From Ptiloglossa arizonensis (Eukaryota > Arthropoda > Insecta > Hymenoptera > Colletidae), in the NCBI RefSeq assembly GCF_051014685.1, contig NW_027478594.1:496001-560000 (forward strand): DNA of 64,000 bases, in the 5' to 3' direction. Of this stretch, positions 46,224-58,800 are shown in pieces. The translations under genes and the position numbers were made by a program. The notes under the pieces are model-generated. The model searched no databases. It was not told the origin of the DNA and saw only the letters and a list, made by a program, of their open reading frames with translations. Each line of letters starts with the position of its first letter. Position 1 is the stretch's first letter.

Positions 46224-49200
46224 CGTTTATCCGTTTCTCCGTTTATCCGTTTCTCCGTTTCTCCGTTTCTCCGTTTCTCCGTTTCTCCGTTTCTCCGTTT
46301 CTCCGTTTCTCCGTTTCTCCGTTTCTCCGCTTCTCCGCTTCTCCGCTTCTCCGTTTCTACGTTTCTCCGTTTCTCCGTTTCTCCGTTCCTCCGTTTCTCC
46401 GGTGCTCCGTTTCACGGTTTCTCCGTTCCTCGGTTTCTCTGTTTCTCCGCTTCTCCGTTTCTCTGTTTCTCCGTTTCTCCGTTTCTCGGTTTCTCAGTTT
46501 CTCCGTTTTTCCGTTTCACCGTTTCTTTGTTAGTTCCTCCGTTTCTTTCTCCGTTTCTCCGTTTATTTCTTCGGTTCTCCGTTTCTTTCTTCGTTTCTCC
46601 GTTTCTTTCTTCGATTTTCCGTTTCTTTCTTCGTTTCTCGATTTCTTTCTTCTATTCTTCATTCCGTTCTTCGATTCTCGGTTTCTTTCTTCGTTTCTCC
46701 GTTTCTTTCTTCGTTTCTCCGTGTCTTCCTTGGTTTCACCGTTTCTCCGTCTCTCCGTTTCTCCGTTTCCCCTTTTCTCCGTTTCTCCGTTTCTCCGTTT
46801 CTTCGTTTCTCCGTTTCTCCGTTTCTCCGTTTCTCCGTTTCTCCGTTTCTCCGTTTCTCCGCTTCTCCGTTTCTCTGTTTCTCCGTTTCTCCGTTTCTCG
46901 GTTTCTCAGTTTCTCCGTTTCTCCGTTTCTCCGTTTCACCGTTTCTTTGTTCGTTCCTCCGTTTCTTTCTCCGTTTCTCCGATTATTTCTTCGTTCCTCC
47001 GTTTCTTTCTCCGTTTCTCCGTTTATTTCTTCGTTTCTCCATTTATTTCTCCGTTTCTCCGTTTCTTTGTTCGTTTCTCCGTTTCTTTGTTCGTTTCTCC
47101 GTTTCTTTCTTCGTTCCTCCGTTTCTTTGTTCGTTTCTCCGTTTCTTTGTTCGTTTCTCCGTTTCTTTCTTCGTTTCTCCGTTTCTTTCTTCGTTTCTCC
47201 GTTTCTTTCTTCGATTTTCCGTTTCTTTCTTCGTTTCTCGATTTCTTTCTTCTATTCATCATTCCGTTCTTCGATTCTCGGTTTCTTTCTTCGTTTCTCC
47301 GTTTCTTTCTTCGTTTCTCCGTGTCTTCCTTCGTTTCTCCGTTTCTCCGTTTCTCCGTTTCTCCGTTTCCCCGTTTCTCCGTTTCTCCGTTTCTCCGTTT
47401 CTCCGTTTCTCCGTTTCTCCGTTTCTCCGTTTCTCCGTTTCTCCGTTTCTCCGTTTCTCCGTTTCTCCGCTTCTCCGTTTCTCTGTTTCTCCGTTTCTCC
47501 GTTTCTCGGTTTCTCAGTTTCTCCGTTTCTCCGTTTCTCCGTTTCACCGTTTCTTTGTTCGTTCCTCCGTTTCTTTCTCCGTTTCTCCGATTATTTCTTC
47601 GTTCCTCCGTTTCTTTCTCCGTTTCTCCGTTTATTTCTTCGTTTCTCCATTTATTTCTCCGTTTCTCCGTTTCTTTGTTCGTTTCTCCGTTTGTTTGTTC
47701 GTTTCTCCGTTTCTTTCTTCGTTCCTCCGTTTCTTTGTTCGTTTCTCCGTTTCTTTGTTCGTTTATCCGTTTCTTTCTTCGTTTCTCCATTTCTTTCTTC
47801 TATTCTTCATACCGTTCTCCGTTTCTCCGATTATTTCTTCGTTCCTCCGTTTCTTTCTCCGTTTCTCCGTTTATTTCTTCGTTTCTCCATTTATTTCTCC
47901 GTTTCTCCGTTTCTTTGTTCGTTTCTCCGTTTGTTTGTTCGTTTCTCCGTTTCTTTCTTCGTTCCTCCGTTTCTTTGTTCGTTTCTCCGTTTCTTTGTTC
48001 GTTTATCCGTTTCTTTCTTCGTTTCTCCATTTCTTTCTTCTATTCTTCATACCGTTCTTCGTTTCTCGGTTTCTTTCTCCGTTTCTCCGTTTCTCCGTTT
48101 CTCCGTTTCTCCGTTTCTCCGTTTCTCCGTTTCTCCGTTTCTCCGTTTCTCCGTTTCTCCGTTTCTCCGTTTCTCCGTTTCTCCGTTTCTCCGTTTCTCC
48201 GTTTCTCCGTTTCTCCGTTTCTCCGTTTCTCCGTTTCTCCGTTTCTCCGTTTCTCCGTTTCTCCGTTTCTCCGTTTCTCCGTTTCTCCGTTTCTCCGTTT
48301 CTCCGTTTCTCCGTTTCTCCGTTTCTCCGTTTCTCCGTTTCTCCGTTTCTCCGTTTCTCCGTTTCTCCGCTTCTCCGTTTCTCCGTTTCTCCGTTTCTCC
48401 GTTTCTCCGTTTCTCCGTTTCTCCGTTTCTCCGTTTCTCCGTTTCTCCGTTTCTCCGTTTCTCCGTTTCTCCGTTTCTCCGTTTCTCCGTTTCTCCGTTT
48501 CTCCGTTCCTCCGTTTCTCCGGTGCTCCGTTTCTCGGTTTCTCCGTTCCTCGGTTTCTCTGTTTCTCCGCTTCTCCGTTTCTCTGGTTCTCCGTTTCTCC
48601 GTTTCTCGGTTTCTCAGTTTCTCCGTTTCTCCGTTTCTCCGTTTCACCGTTTCTTTGTTCGTTCCTCCGTTTCTTTCTCCGTTTCTCCGATTATTTCTTC
48701 GTTCCTCCGTTTCTTTCTCCGTTTCTCCGTTTATTTCTTCGTTTCTCCATTTATTTCTCCTTTTCTCCGTTTCTTTTTTCGTTTCTCCGTTTCTTTGTTC
48801 GTTTCTCCGTTTCTTTCTTCGTTCCTCCGTTTCTTTGTTCGTTTCTCCGTTTCTTTGTTCGTTTCTCCGTTTCTTTCTTCGTTACTCCGTTTCTTTCTTC
48901 GTTTCTCCGTTTCTTTCTTCGATTTTCCGTTTCTTTCTTCGTTTCTCCATTTCTTTCTTCTATTCTTCATTCCGTTCTTCGTTTCTCGGTTTCTTTCTTC
49001 GCTTCTCCGTTTCATTCTTCGTTTCTCCGTTTCTTTCTTCGTTTCTCCGTTTCTCCGTTTCTCCGTTTCTCCGTTTCTCCGTTTCTCCGTTGCTCCGTTT
49101 CTCCGTTTCTCGGTTTCTCCGTTTCTCCGTTTCTCCGTTTCTCCGTTTCTCCGTTTCTCCGTTTCTCCGTTTCTCCGTTTCTCCGTTTCTCCGTTTCTCC

Positions 49201-52200
49201 GTTTCTCCGTTTCTCCGTTTCTCCGTTTCTCCGTTTCTCCGTTTCTCCGTTTCTCCGTTTCTCCGTTTCTCCGTTTCTCCGTTTCTCCGTTTCTCCGTTT
49301 CTCCGTTTCTCCGTTTCTCCGTTTCTCCGTTTCTCCGTTTCTCCGTTTCTCCGCTTCTCCGCTTCTCCGCTTCTCCGTTTCTACGTTTCTCCGTTTCTCC
49401 GTTTCTCCGTTCCTCCGTTTCTCCGGTGCGCCGTTTCTCGGTGCTCCGTTTCACGGTTTCTCCGTTCCTCGGTTTCTCCGTTTCCCGGTTTCTCAGTTTC
49501 TCCGTTTCTCCGTTTCTCCGTTTCACCGTTTCTTTGTTCGTTTCTCCGTTTCTTTCTTCGTTTCTCCGTTTCTTTCTTCGATTTTCCGTTTCTGTCTTCG
49601 TTTCTCCATTTCTTTCTTCTGTTCATCATTCCGTTTTTCGTTTCTCGGTTTCTTTCTTCGTTTCTTCGTGTCTTTCTTCGCTTCTCCGTTTCTTTCTTCG
49701 TTTCTCCGTTTCTTTCTTCGTTTCTCCGTTTCTTTCTTCGATTTTCCGTTTCTTTTTCCGTTTCTCCATTTTTTTCTTCTATTCTTCATTCCGTTCTTCG
49801 TTTCTCGGTTTCTTTCTTCGTTTCTTCGTGTCTTTCTTCGCTTCTCCGTTTCTTTCTTCGTTTCTCCGTTTCTTTCTTCGTTTCTCCGTTTCTTCCATCG
49901 TTTCTCCGTTTCTCCGTTTCTCCGTTTCTCCGTTTCTCCGTTTCTCCGTTTCTCCGTTTCTCCGTTTCTCCGTTTCTCCGTTTCTCCGTTTCTCCGTTTC
50001 TCCGTTTCTCCGTTTCTCCGTTTCTCCGTTTCTCCGTTTCTCCGTTTCTCCGTTTCTCCGTTTCTCCGTCCCTCCGTTTCTCCGGTGCTCCGTTTCTCGG
50101 TTTCTCCGTTCCTCGGTTTCTCTCTTTCTCAGTTTCTCCGTGTCTCGGTTTCTCAGTTTCTCCGTTTCTCCGTTTCTCCGTTTCACCGTTTCTTTGTTCG
50201 TTTCTCCGTTTCTTTGTTCGTTTCTCCGTTTCGTTCTTCGTTTCTCCGTTTCTTTCTTCGATTTTCCGTTTCTTTCTTCTATTCTTCATTCCGTTCTTCG
50301 TTTCTCGGTTTCTTTCTTCGTTTCTTCGTGTCTTTCTCCGCTTCTCCGTTTCTTTCTGCGTTTCTCCGTTTCTTTCTTCGTTTCTCCGTTTCTTCCTTCG
50401 TTTCTCCGTTTCTCCGTTTCTCCGTTCCTCCGTTTCTCCGGTGCTCCGTTTCTCGGTTTCTCCGTTTCTCGGTTTCTCTGTTTCTCTGTTTCTCCGTTTC
50501 TCCGTTTCTCGGTTTCTCAGTTTCTCCGTTTCTCCGTCTCTTTGTTCGTTCCTCCGTTTCTTTCCCCGTTTCTCCGTTTATTTCTGCGTTTCTCCATTTA
50601 TTTCTCCGCTTCTCCGTTTCTTTGTTCGTTTCTCCGTTTCTTTGTTCGTTTCTCCGTTTCTTTGTTCGTTTCTCCGTTTCTTTCTTCGTTTCTCCGTTTC
50701 TTTCTTCGTTTCTCCGTTTCTTTCTTCGATTTTCCGTTTCTTTCTCCGTTTCTCCATTTCTTTCTTCTATTCTTCATTCCGTTCTTCGTTTCTCGGTTTC
50801 TGTCTTCGTTTCTTCGTGTCTTTCTTCGCTTCTCCGTTTCTTTCTTCGTTTCTCCGTTTCTTCCTTCGTTTCTCCGTTTCTCCGTTTCTCCGTTTTTCCG
50901 TTTCTCCGTTTCTCCGTTTCTCCGTTTCTCCGTTTCTCCGTGTCTCCGTTTCTCCCTTTCTCCGTTCCTCCGTTTCTCCGGTGCTCCGTTTCTCGGTTTC
51001 TCCGTTTCTCGGTTCCTCTGTTTCCCTGTTTCTCCGTTTCTCCGTTTCTCGGTTTCTCAGTTTCTCCGTTTCTCCGTTTCTCCGTTTCACCGTTTCTTTG
51101 TTCGTTCCTCCGTTTCTTTCTCCGTTTCTCCGTTTATTTCTTCGTTTCTCCATTTATTTCTCCGTTTCTCCGTTTCTTTGTTCGTTTCTCCGTTTCTTTG
51201 TTCGTTTCTCCGTTTCTTTCTTCGTTTCTCCGTTTCTTTCTTCGTTTCTCCGTTTCTTTCTTCGATTTTCCGTTTCTTTCTTCGTTTCTCCATTTCTTTC
51301 TTCTATTCTTCATTCCGTTCTTCGTTTCCCGGTTTCTTTCTTCGTTTCTTCGTGCCTTTCTTCGCTTCTCCGTTTCTTTCTTCGTTTCGCCGTTTCTTTC
51401 TTCGTTTCTCCGTTTCTTCCTTCGTTTCTCCGTTTCTCCGTTTCTCCGTTTCTCCGTTTCTCCGTTTCTCCGTTTCTCCGTTTCTCCGTTTCTCCGTTTC
51501 TAGGTTTCTCCGTTTCTCCGTTCCTCCGTTTCACCGTTACTCCGTTTCTCCGTTTCTCCGTTTCTCCGTTTCTCCGTTTCTCCGTTTCTCCGTTTCTCCG
51601 TTTCTCCGTTTCTCCGTTTCTCCGTTTCTCCGTTTCTCCGTTTCTCCGTTTCTCCGTTTCTCCGTTTCTCCGTTTCTCCGCTTCTCCGTTTCTCCGTTAC
51701 TCCGTTTCTCCGTTTCTCCGTTTCTCCGTTTCTCGGTTTCTCAGTTTCTCCGTTTCTCCGTTTCTCCGTTTCTCCGTTTCACCGTTTCTTTGTTCGTTTC
51801 TCCGTTTCTTTCTTCGTTTCTCCGTTTCTTTCTCCGATTTTCCGTTTCTTTCTTCGTTTCTCCATTTCTTTCTTCTATTCATCATTCCGTTCTTCGTTTC
51901 TCGGTTTCTTTCTTCGTTTCTTCGTGTCTTTCTTCGCTTCTCCGTTTCTTTCTTCGTTTCTCCGTTTCTTTCTTCGTTTCTCCGTTTCTTTCTTCGGTTT
52001 TCCGTTTCTTTCTTCGTTTCTCCATTTCTATCTTCTATTCTTCATTCCTTTCTTCGTTTCTCGGTTTCTTTGTTCGTTTCTCCGTTTCTTTGTTCGTTTC
52101 TCCGTTTCTTCCTTCGTTTCTCCGTTTCTTTCTTCGTATCTCCGTTTCTTTCTTCGATTTTCCGTTTCTTTCTTCGTTTCTCCATTTCTTTCTTCTATTC

Positions 52201-52810
52201 TTCATTCCGTTCTTCGTTTCTCGGTTTCTTTCTTCGTTTCTTCGTGTCTTTCTTCGCTTCTCCGTTTCTTTCTTCGTTTCTCCGTTTCTTCCTTCGTTTC
52301 TCCGTTTCTCCGTTTCTCCGTTTCTCCGTTTCTCCGTTTCTCCGTTTCTCCGTTTCTCCGTTTCTCCGTTTCTCCGTTTCTCCGTTTCTCCGTTTCTCCG
52401 TTTCTCCGTTTCTCCGTTTCTCCGTTTCTCCGTTTCTCCGTTCCTCCGTTTCTCCGGTGCTCCGTTTCTCGGTTTCTCCGTTTCTCGGTTTCTCTGTTTC
52501 TCTGTTTCTCCGTTTCCCCGTTTCTCGGTTTCTCAGTTTCCCCGTTTCTCCGTTTCTCCGTTTCACCGTTTCTTTGTTCGTTCCTCCGTTTCTTTCTCCG
52601 TTTATTTCTTCGTTTCTCCATTTATTTCTCCGTTTCTCCGTTTCTTTGTTCGTTTCTCCGTTTCTTTCTTCGTTTCTGCGTTTCTTTCTTCGTTTCTCCG
52701 TTTCGTTCTTCGATTTTCCGTTTCTTTCTTCGTTTCTCCATTTCTTTCTTCAATTCTTCATTCCGTTCTTCGTTTCTCGGTTTCTTTCTTCGTTTCTTCG
52801 CGTCTTTCAT
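46224..52810 (+). repeat. Large duplicated satellite segment, right copy
   Basis: This is the counterpart of 36690-45450 with the 608- and 1719-bp extra units absent and one 8-mer run (around 48080-48510) longer by 144 bp, that is 18 units. The last part (52202-52810) is itself repeated at 53606-54214, an offset of 1404 bp. Confidence 0.8.
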
Positions 52811-55800
52811 CGCTTCTCCGTTTCTTTCTCCGTTTCTCCGTTTCTTTCTTCGTTTCTCCGTTTCTTCCTTCGTTTCTTCGTTTCTCCGTTTCCCCGTTTC
52901 TCCGTTTCTCCGTTTCTCCGTTTCTCCGTTTCTCCGTTTCTCCGTTTCTCCGTTTCTCCGTTACTCCGTTTCTCCGTTTCTCCGTTTCTCCGTTTCTCCG
53001 TTTCTCCGTTTCTCCGTTTCTCCGTTTCTCCGTTTCTCCGTTTCTCCGTTTCTCCGGTGCTCCGTTTATCGGTTTCTCCGTTCCTCGGTTTCTCTGTTTC
53101 TCAGTTTCTCCGTTTCTCGGTTTCTCAGTTTCTCCGTTTCTCCGTTTCTCCGTTTCTCCGTTTCACCGTTTCTTTGTTCGTTTCTCCGTTTCTTTCTTCG
53201 TTTCTCCGTGTCTTTCTCCGATTTTCCGTTTCTTTCTTCGTTTCTCCATTTCTTTCTTCTATTCATCATTCCGTTCTTCGTTTCTCGGTTTCTTTCTTCG
53301 TTTCTTCGTGTCTTTCTTCGCTTCTCCGTTTCTTTCTTCGTTTCTCCGTTTCTTTCTTCGTTTCTCCGTTTCTTTCTTCGATTTTCCGTTTCTTTCTTCG
53401 TTTCTCCGTTTCTATCTTCTATTCTTCATTCCTTTCTTCGTTTGTCGGTTTCTTTCTTCGTTTCTTCGTGTCTTTCTTCGCTTCTCCGTTTCTTTCTTCG
53501 TTTCTCCGTTTCTTTCTTCGTTTCTCCGTTTCTTTCTTCGTATCTCCGTTTCTTTCTTCGATTTTCCGTTTCTTTCTTCGTTTCTCCATTTCTTTCTTCT
53601 ATTCTTCATTCCGTTCTTCGTTTCTCGGTTTCTTTCTTCGTTTCTTCGTGTCTTTCTTCGCTTCTCCGTTTCTTTCTTCGTTTCTCCGTTTCTTCCTTCG
53701 TTTCTCCGTTTCTCCGTTTCTCCGTTTCTCCGTTTCTCCGTTTCTCCGTTTCTCCGTTTCTCCGTTTCTCCGTTTCTCCGTTTCTCCGTTTCTCCGTTTC
53801 TCCGTTTCTCCGTTTCTCCGTTTCTCCGTTTCTCCGTTTCTCCGTTCCTCCGTTTCTCCGGTGCTCCGTTTCTCGGTTTCTCCGTTTCTCGGTTTCTCTG
53901 TTTCTCTGTTTCTCCGTTTCCCCGTTTCTCGGTTTCTCAGTTTCCCCGTTTCTCCGTTTCTCCGTTTCACCGTTTCTTTGTTCGTTCCTCCGTTTCTTTC
54001 TCCGTTTATTTCTTCGTTTCTCCATTTATTTCTCCGTTTCTCCGTTTCTTTGTTCGTTTCTCCGTTTCTTTCTTCGTTTCTGCGTTTCTTTCTTCGTTTC
54101 TCCGTTTCGTTCTTCGATTTTCCGTTTCTTTCTTCGTTTCTCCATTTCTTTCTTCAATTCTTCATTCCGTTCTTCGTTTCTCGGTTTCTTTCTTCGTTTC
54201 TTCGCGTCTTTCATCGCTTCTCCGTTTCTTTCTCCGTTTCTCCGTTTCTTTCTTCGTTTCTCCGTTTCTTCCTTCGTTTCTTCGTTTCTCCGTTTCTCCG
54301 TTTCTCCGTTTCTCCGTTTCTCCGTTTCTCCGTTTCTCCGTTTCGCCGTTTCTCCGTTTCTCCGTTTCTCCGTTTCTCCGTTCCTCCGTTTCTCCGGTGC
54401 TCCGTTTCTCGGTTTCTCCGTAACTCGGTTTCTCTGTTTCTCAGTTTCTCCGTTTCTCGATTTCTCAGTTTCTCCGTTTCTCCGTTTCTCCGTTTCGCCG
54501 TTTCTCCGTTTCTCCGTTTCTCCGTTTCTCCGTTTCTCCGTTTCTCCGTTTCTCCGTTTCTCCGTTTCTCCGTTTCTCCGTTTCTCCGTTACTCCGTTTC
54601 TCCGTTTCTCCGTTTCTCCGTTTCTCCGTTTCTCCGTTTCTCCGTTTCTCCGTTTCTCCGTTTCTCCGTTTCTCCGTTTCTCCGGTGCTCCGTTTATCGG
54701 TTTCTCCGTTCCTCGGTTTCTCTGTTTCTCAGTTTCTCCGTTTCTCGGTTTCTCAGTTTCTCCGTTTCTCCGTTTCTCCGTTTCTCCGTTTCACCGTTTC
54801 TTTGTTCGTTTCTCCGTTTCTTTCTTCGTTTCTCCGTGTCTTTCTCCGATTTTCCGTTTCTTTCTTCGTTTCTCCATTTCTTTCTTCTATTCATCATTCC
54901 GTTCTTCGTTTCTCGGTTTCTTTCTTCGTTTCTTCGTGTCTTTCTTCGCTTCTCCGTTTCTTTCTTCGTTTCTCCGTTTCTTTCTTCGTTTCTCCGTTTC
55001 TTTCTTCGATTTTCCGTTTCTTTCTTCGTTTCTCCGTTTCTATCTTCTATTCTTCATTCCTTTCTTCGTTTGTCGGTTTCTTTCTTCGTTTCTTCGTGTC
55101 TTTCTCCGCTTCTCCGTTTCTTTCTTCGTTTCTCCGTTCCTTTCTTCGTTTCTCCGTTTCTTTCTTCGATTTTCCGTTTCTTTCTTCGTTTCTCCATTTC
55201 TTCCTTCTATTCTTCATTCCGTTCTTCGTTTCTCGGTTTCTTTCTTCGTTTCTTCGTGTCTTTCTTCGCTTCTCCGTTTCTTTCTTCGTTTCTCCGTTTC
55301 TTTCTTCGTTTCTCCGTTTCTTCCTTCGTTTCTCCGTTTCTCCGTTTCTCCGTTCCTCCGTTACTCCGGTGCTCCGTTTCTCGGTTTCTCCGTTTCTCGG
55401 TTTCTCTGTTTCTCTGTTTCTCCGTTTCTCCGTTTCTCGGTTTCTCAGTTTCTCCGTTTCTCCGTTTCTCCGTTTCACCGTTTCTTTGTTCGTTCCTCCG
55501 TTTCTTTCTCCGTTTCTCCGTTTATTTCTTCGTTTCTCCATTTGTTTCTCCGTTTCTCCGTTTCTCCGTTTCTTTGTTCGTTTCTCCGTTTCTTTGTTCG
55601 TTTCTCCGTTTCTTTCTTCGTTTCTCCGTTTCTTTCTTCGTTTCTCCGTTTCTTTCTTCGTTTCTCCGTTTCTTCCTTCGTTTCTCCGATTCTCCGTTTC
55701 TCCGTTTCTCCGTTTCTCCGTTTCTCCGTTTCTCCGTTTCTCCGTTTCTCCGTTTCTCCGTTTCTCCGTTTCTCCGTTTCTCCGTTTCTCCGTTTCTCCG

Positions 55801-58800
55801 TTTCTCCGTTTCTCCGTTTCTCCGTTTCTCCGTTTCTCCGTTTCTCCGTTTCGCCGTTTCTCCGTTTCTCCGTTTCTCCGTTTCTCCGTTTCTCCGTTCC
55901 TCCGTTTCTCCGGTGCTCCGTTTCTCGGTTTCTCCGTAACTCGGTTTCTCTGTTTCTCAGTTTCTCCGTTTCTCCGTTTCTCGATTTCTCAGTTTCTCCG
56001 TTTCTCCGTTTCTCCGTTTCGCCGTTTCTCCGTTTCTCCGTTTCTCCGTTTCTCCGTTTCTCCGTTTCTCCGTTTCTCCGTTTCTCCGTTTCTCCGTTTC
56101 TCCGTTTCTCCGCTTCTCCGTTTCTCCGTTTCTCCGTTTCTCCGTTTCTCCGTTTCTCCGTTTCTCCGTTTCTCCGTTTCTCCGTTTCTCCGTTTCTCCG
56201 TTTCTCCGTTTCTGCGTTTCTCCGTTCCTCCGTTTCTCCGGTGCTCCGTTTCTCGGTTTCTCCGTAACTCGGTTTCTCTGTTTCTCAGTTTCTCCGTTTC
56301 TCGGTTTCTCAGTTTCTCCGTTTCTCCGTTTCTCCGTTTCACCGTTTCTTTGTTCGTTTCTCCGTTTCTTTCTTCGTTTCTCCGTGTCTTTCTCCGATTT
56401 TCCGTTTCTTTCTTCGTTTCTCCATTTCTTTCTTCTATTCATCATTCCGTTCTTCGTTTCTCGGTTTCTTTCTTCGTTTCTTCGTGTCTTTCTTCGCTTC
56501 TCCGTTTCTTTCTTCGTTTCTCCGTTTCTTTCTTCGTTTCTCCGTTTCTTTCTTCGATTTTCCGTTTCTTTCTTCGTTTCTCCGTTTCTATCTTCTATTC
56601 TTCATTCCTTTCTTCGTTTGTCGGTTTCTTTCTTCGTTTCTTCGTGTCTTTCTTCGCTTCTCCGTTTCTTTCTTCGTTTCTCCGTTCCTTTCTTCGTTTC
56701 TCCGTTTCTTTCTTCGATTTTCCGTTTCTTTCTTCGTTTCTCCATTTCTTCCTTCTATTCTTCATTCCGTTCTTCGTTTCTCGGTTTCTTTCTTCGTTTC
56801 TTCGTGTCTTTCTTCGCTTCTCCGTTTCTTTCTTCGTTTCTCCGTTTCTTTCTTCGTTTCTCCGTTTCTTCCTTCGTTTCTCCGTTTCTCCGTTTCTCCG
56901 TTCCTCCGTTACTCCGGTGCTCCGTTTCTCGGTTTCTCCGTTTCTCGGTTTCTCTGTTTCTCTGTTTCTCCGTTTCTCCGTTTCTCGGTTTCTCAGTTTC
57001 TCCGTTTCTCCGTTTCTCCGTTTCACCGTTTCTTTGTTCGTTCCTCCGTTTCTTTCTCCGTTTCTCCGTTTATTTCTTCGTTTCTCCATTTGTTTCTCCG
57101 TTTCTCCGTTTCTCCGTTTCTTTGTTCGTTTCTCCGTTTCTTTGTTCGTTTCTCCGTTTCTTTCTTCGTTTCTCCGTTTCTTTCTTCGTTTCTCCGTTTC
57201 TTTCTTCGTTTCTCCGTTTCTTCCTTCGTTTCTCCGATTCTCCGTTTCTCCGTTTCTCCGTTTCTCCGTTTCTCCGTTTCTCCGTTTCTCCGTTTCTCCG
57301 TTTCTCCGTTTCTCCGTTTCTCCGTTTCTCCGTTTCTCCGTTTCTCCGTTTCTCCGTTTCTCCGTTTCTCCGTTTCTCCGTTTCGCCGTTTCTCCGTTTC
57401 TCCGTTTCTCCGTTTCTCCGTTTCTCCGTTCCACCGTTTCTCCGGTGCTCCGTTTCTCGGTTTCTCCGTAACTCGGTTTCTCTGTTTCTCAGTTTCTCCG
57501 TTTCTCCGTTTCTCGATTTCTCAGTTTCTCCGTTTCTCCGTTTCTCCGTTTCGCCGTTTCTCCGTTTCTCCGTTTCTCCGTTTCTCCGTTTCTCCGTTTC
57601 TCCGTTTCTCCGTTTCTCCGTTTCTCCGTTTCTCCGTTTCTCCGCTTCTCCGTTTCTCCGTTTCTCCGTTTCTCCGTTTCTCCGTTTCTCCGTTTCTCCG
57701 TTTCTCCGTTTCTCCGTTTCTCCGTTTCTCCGTTTCTCCGTTTCTCCGTTTCTGCGTTTCTCCGTTCCTCCGTTTCTCCGGTGCTCCGTTTCTCGGTTTC
57801 TCCGTAACTCGGTTTCTCTGTTTCTCAGTTTCTCCGTTTCTCGGTTTCTCAGTTTCTCCGTTTCTCCGTTTCTCCGTTTCACCGTTTCTTTGTTCGTTTC
57901 TCCGTTTCTTTCTTCGTTTCTCCGTTTCTTTCTTCGATTTTCCGTTTCTTTCTTCGCTTCTCCATTTCTTTCTTCTATTCATCATTCCGTTCTTCGTTTC
58001 TCCGTTTCTCCTTTTCTCCGTTTCTCCGTTTCTCCGTTTCTCCGTTTCTCCGTTTCTCCGTTTCTCCGTTTCTCCGTTACTCCGTTTCTCCGTTCCTCCG
58101 TTTCTCCGTTTCTCCGTTTCTCCGTTTCTCCGTTTCTCCGTTTCTCCGTTTCTCCGTTTCTCCGTTTCTCCGTTTCTCCGTTTCTCCGTTTCTCCGTTTC
58201 TCCGTTTCTCCGTTTCTCCGTTTCTCCGTTTCTCCGTTTCTCCGTTTCTCCGTTTCTCCGTTTCTCCGTTTCTCCGTTTCTCCGTTTCTCCGTTTCTCCG
58301 TTTCTCCGTTTCTCCGTTTCTCCGTTTCTCCGTTTCTCCGTTTCTCCGTTTCTCCGTTTCTCCGTTTCTCCGTTTCTCCGTTTCTCCGTTTCTCCGTTTC
58401 TCCGTTTCTCCGTTTCTCCGTTTCTCCGTTTCTCCGTTTCTCGGTTTCTCCGTTCCTCGGTTTCTCTCTTTCTCAGTTTCTCCGTTTCTCGGTTTCTCAG
58501 TTTCTCAGTTTCTCCGTTTCTCCGTTTCTCCGTTTCTCCGTTTCTCCGTTTCTCCGTTTCTCCGTTTCTCCGTTTCTCCGTTTCTCCGTTTCTCCGTTTC
58601 TCCGTTTCTCCGTTTCTCCGTTTCTCCGTTTCTCCGTTTCTCCGTTTCTCCGGTGCTCCGTCTCTCGGTTTCTCCGTTCCTCGGTTTCTCTCTTTCTCAG
58701 TTTCTCCGTTTCTCGGTTTCTCAGTTTCTCCGTTTCTCCGTTTCTCCGTTTCACCGTTTCTTTGTTCGTTTCTCCGTTTCTTTCTTCGTTTCTCCGTTTC

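Noticed and set aside
30113..55939. An open frame of 8608 codons (and others of 900-3900 codons on both strands) suggesting giant repetitive proteins
   Set aside because: The repeat unit contains no stop codon in any of six frames, so open frames grow with array length. All frames give the same kind of low-complexity peptide (SVSPFLRF or ETEKRRNG), with no domain, start context or codon bias.
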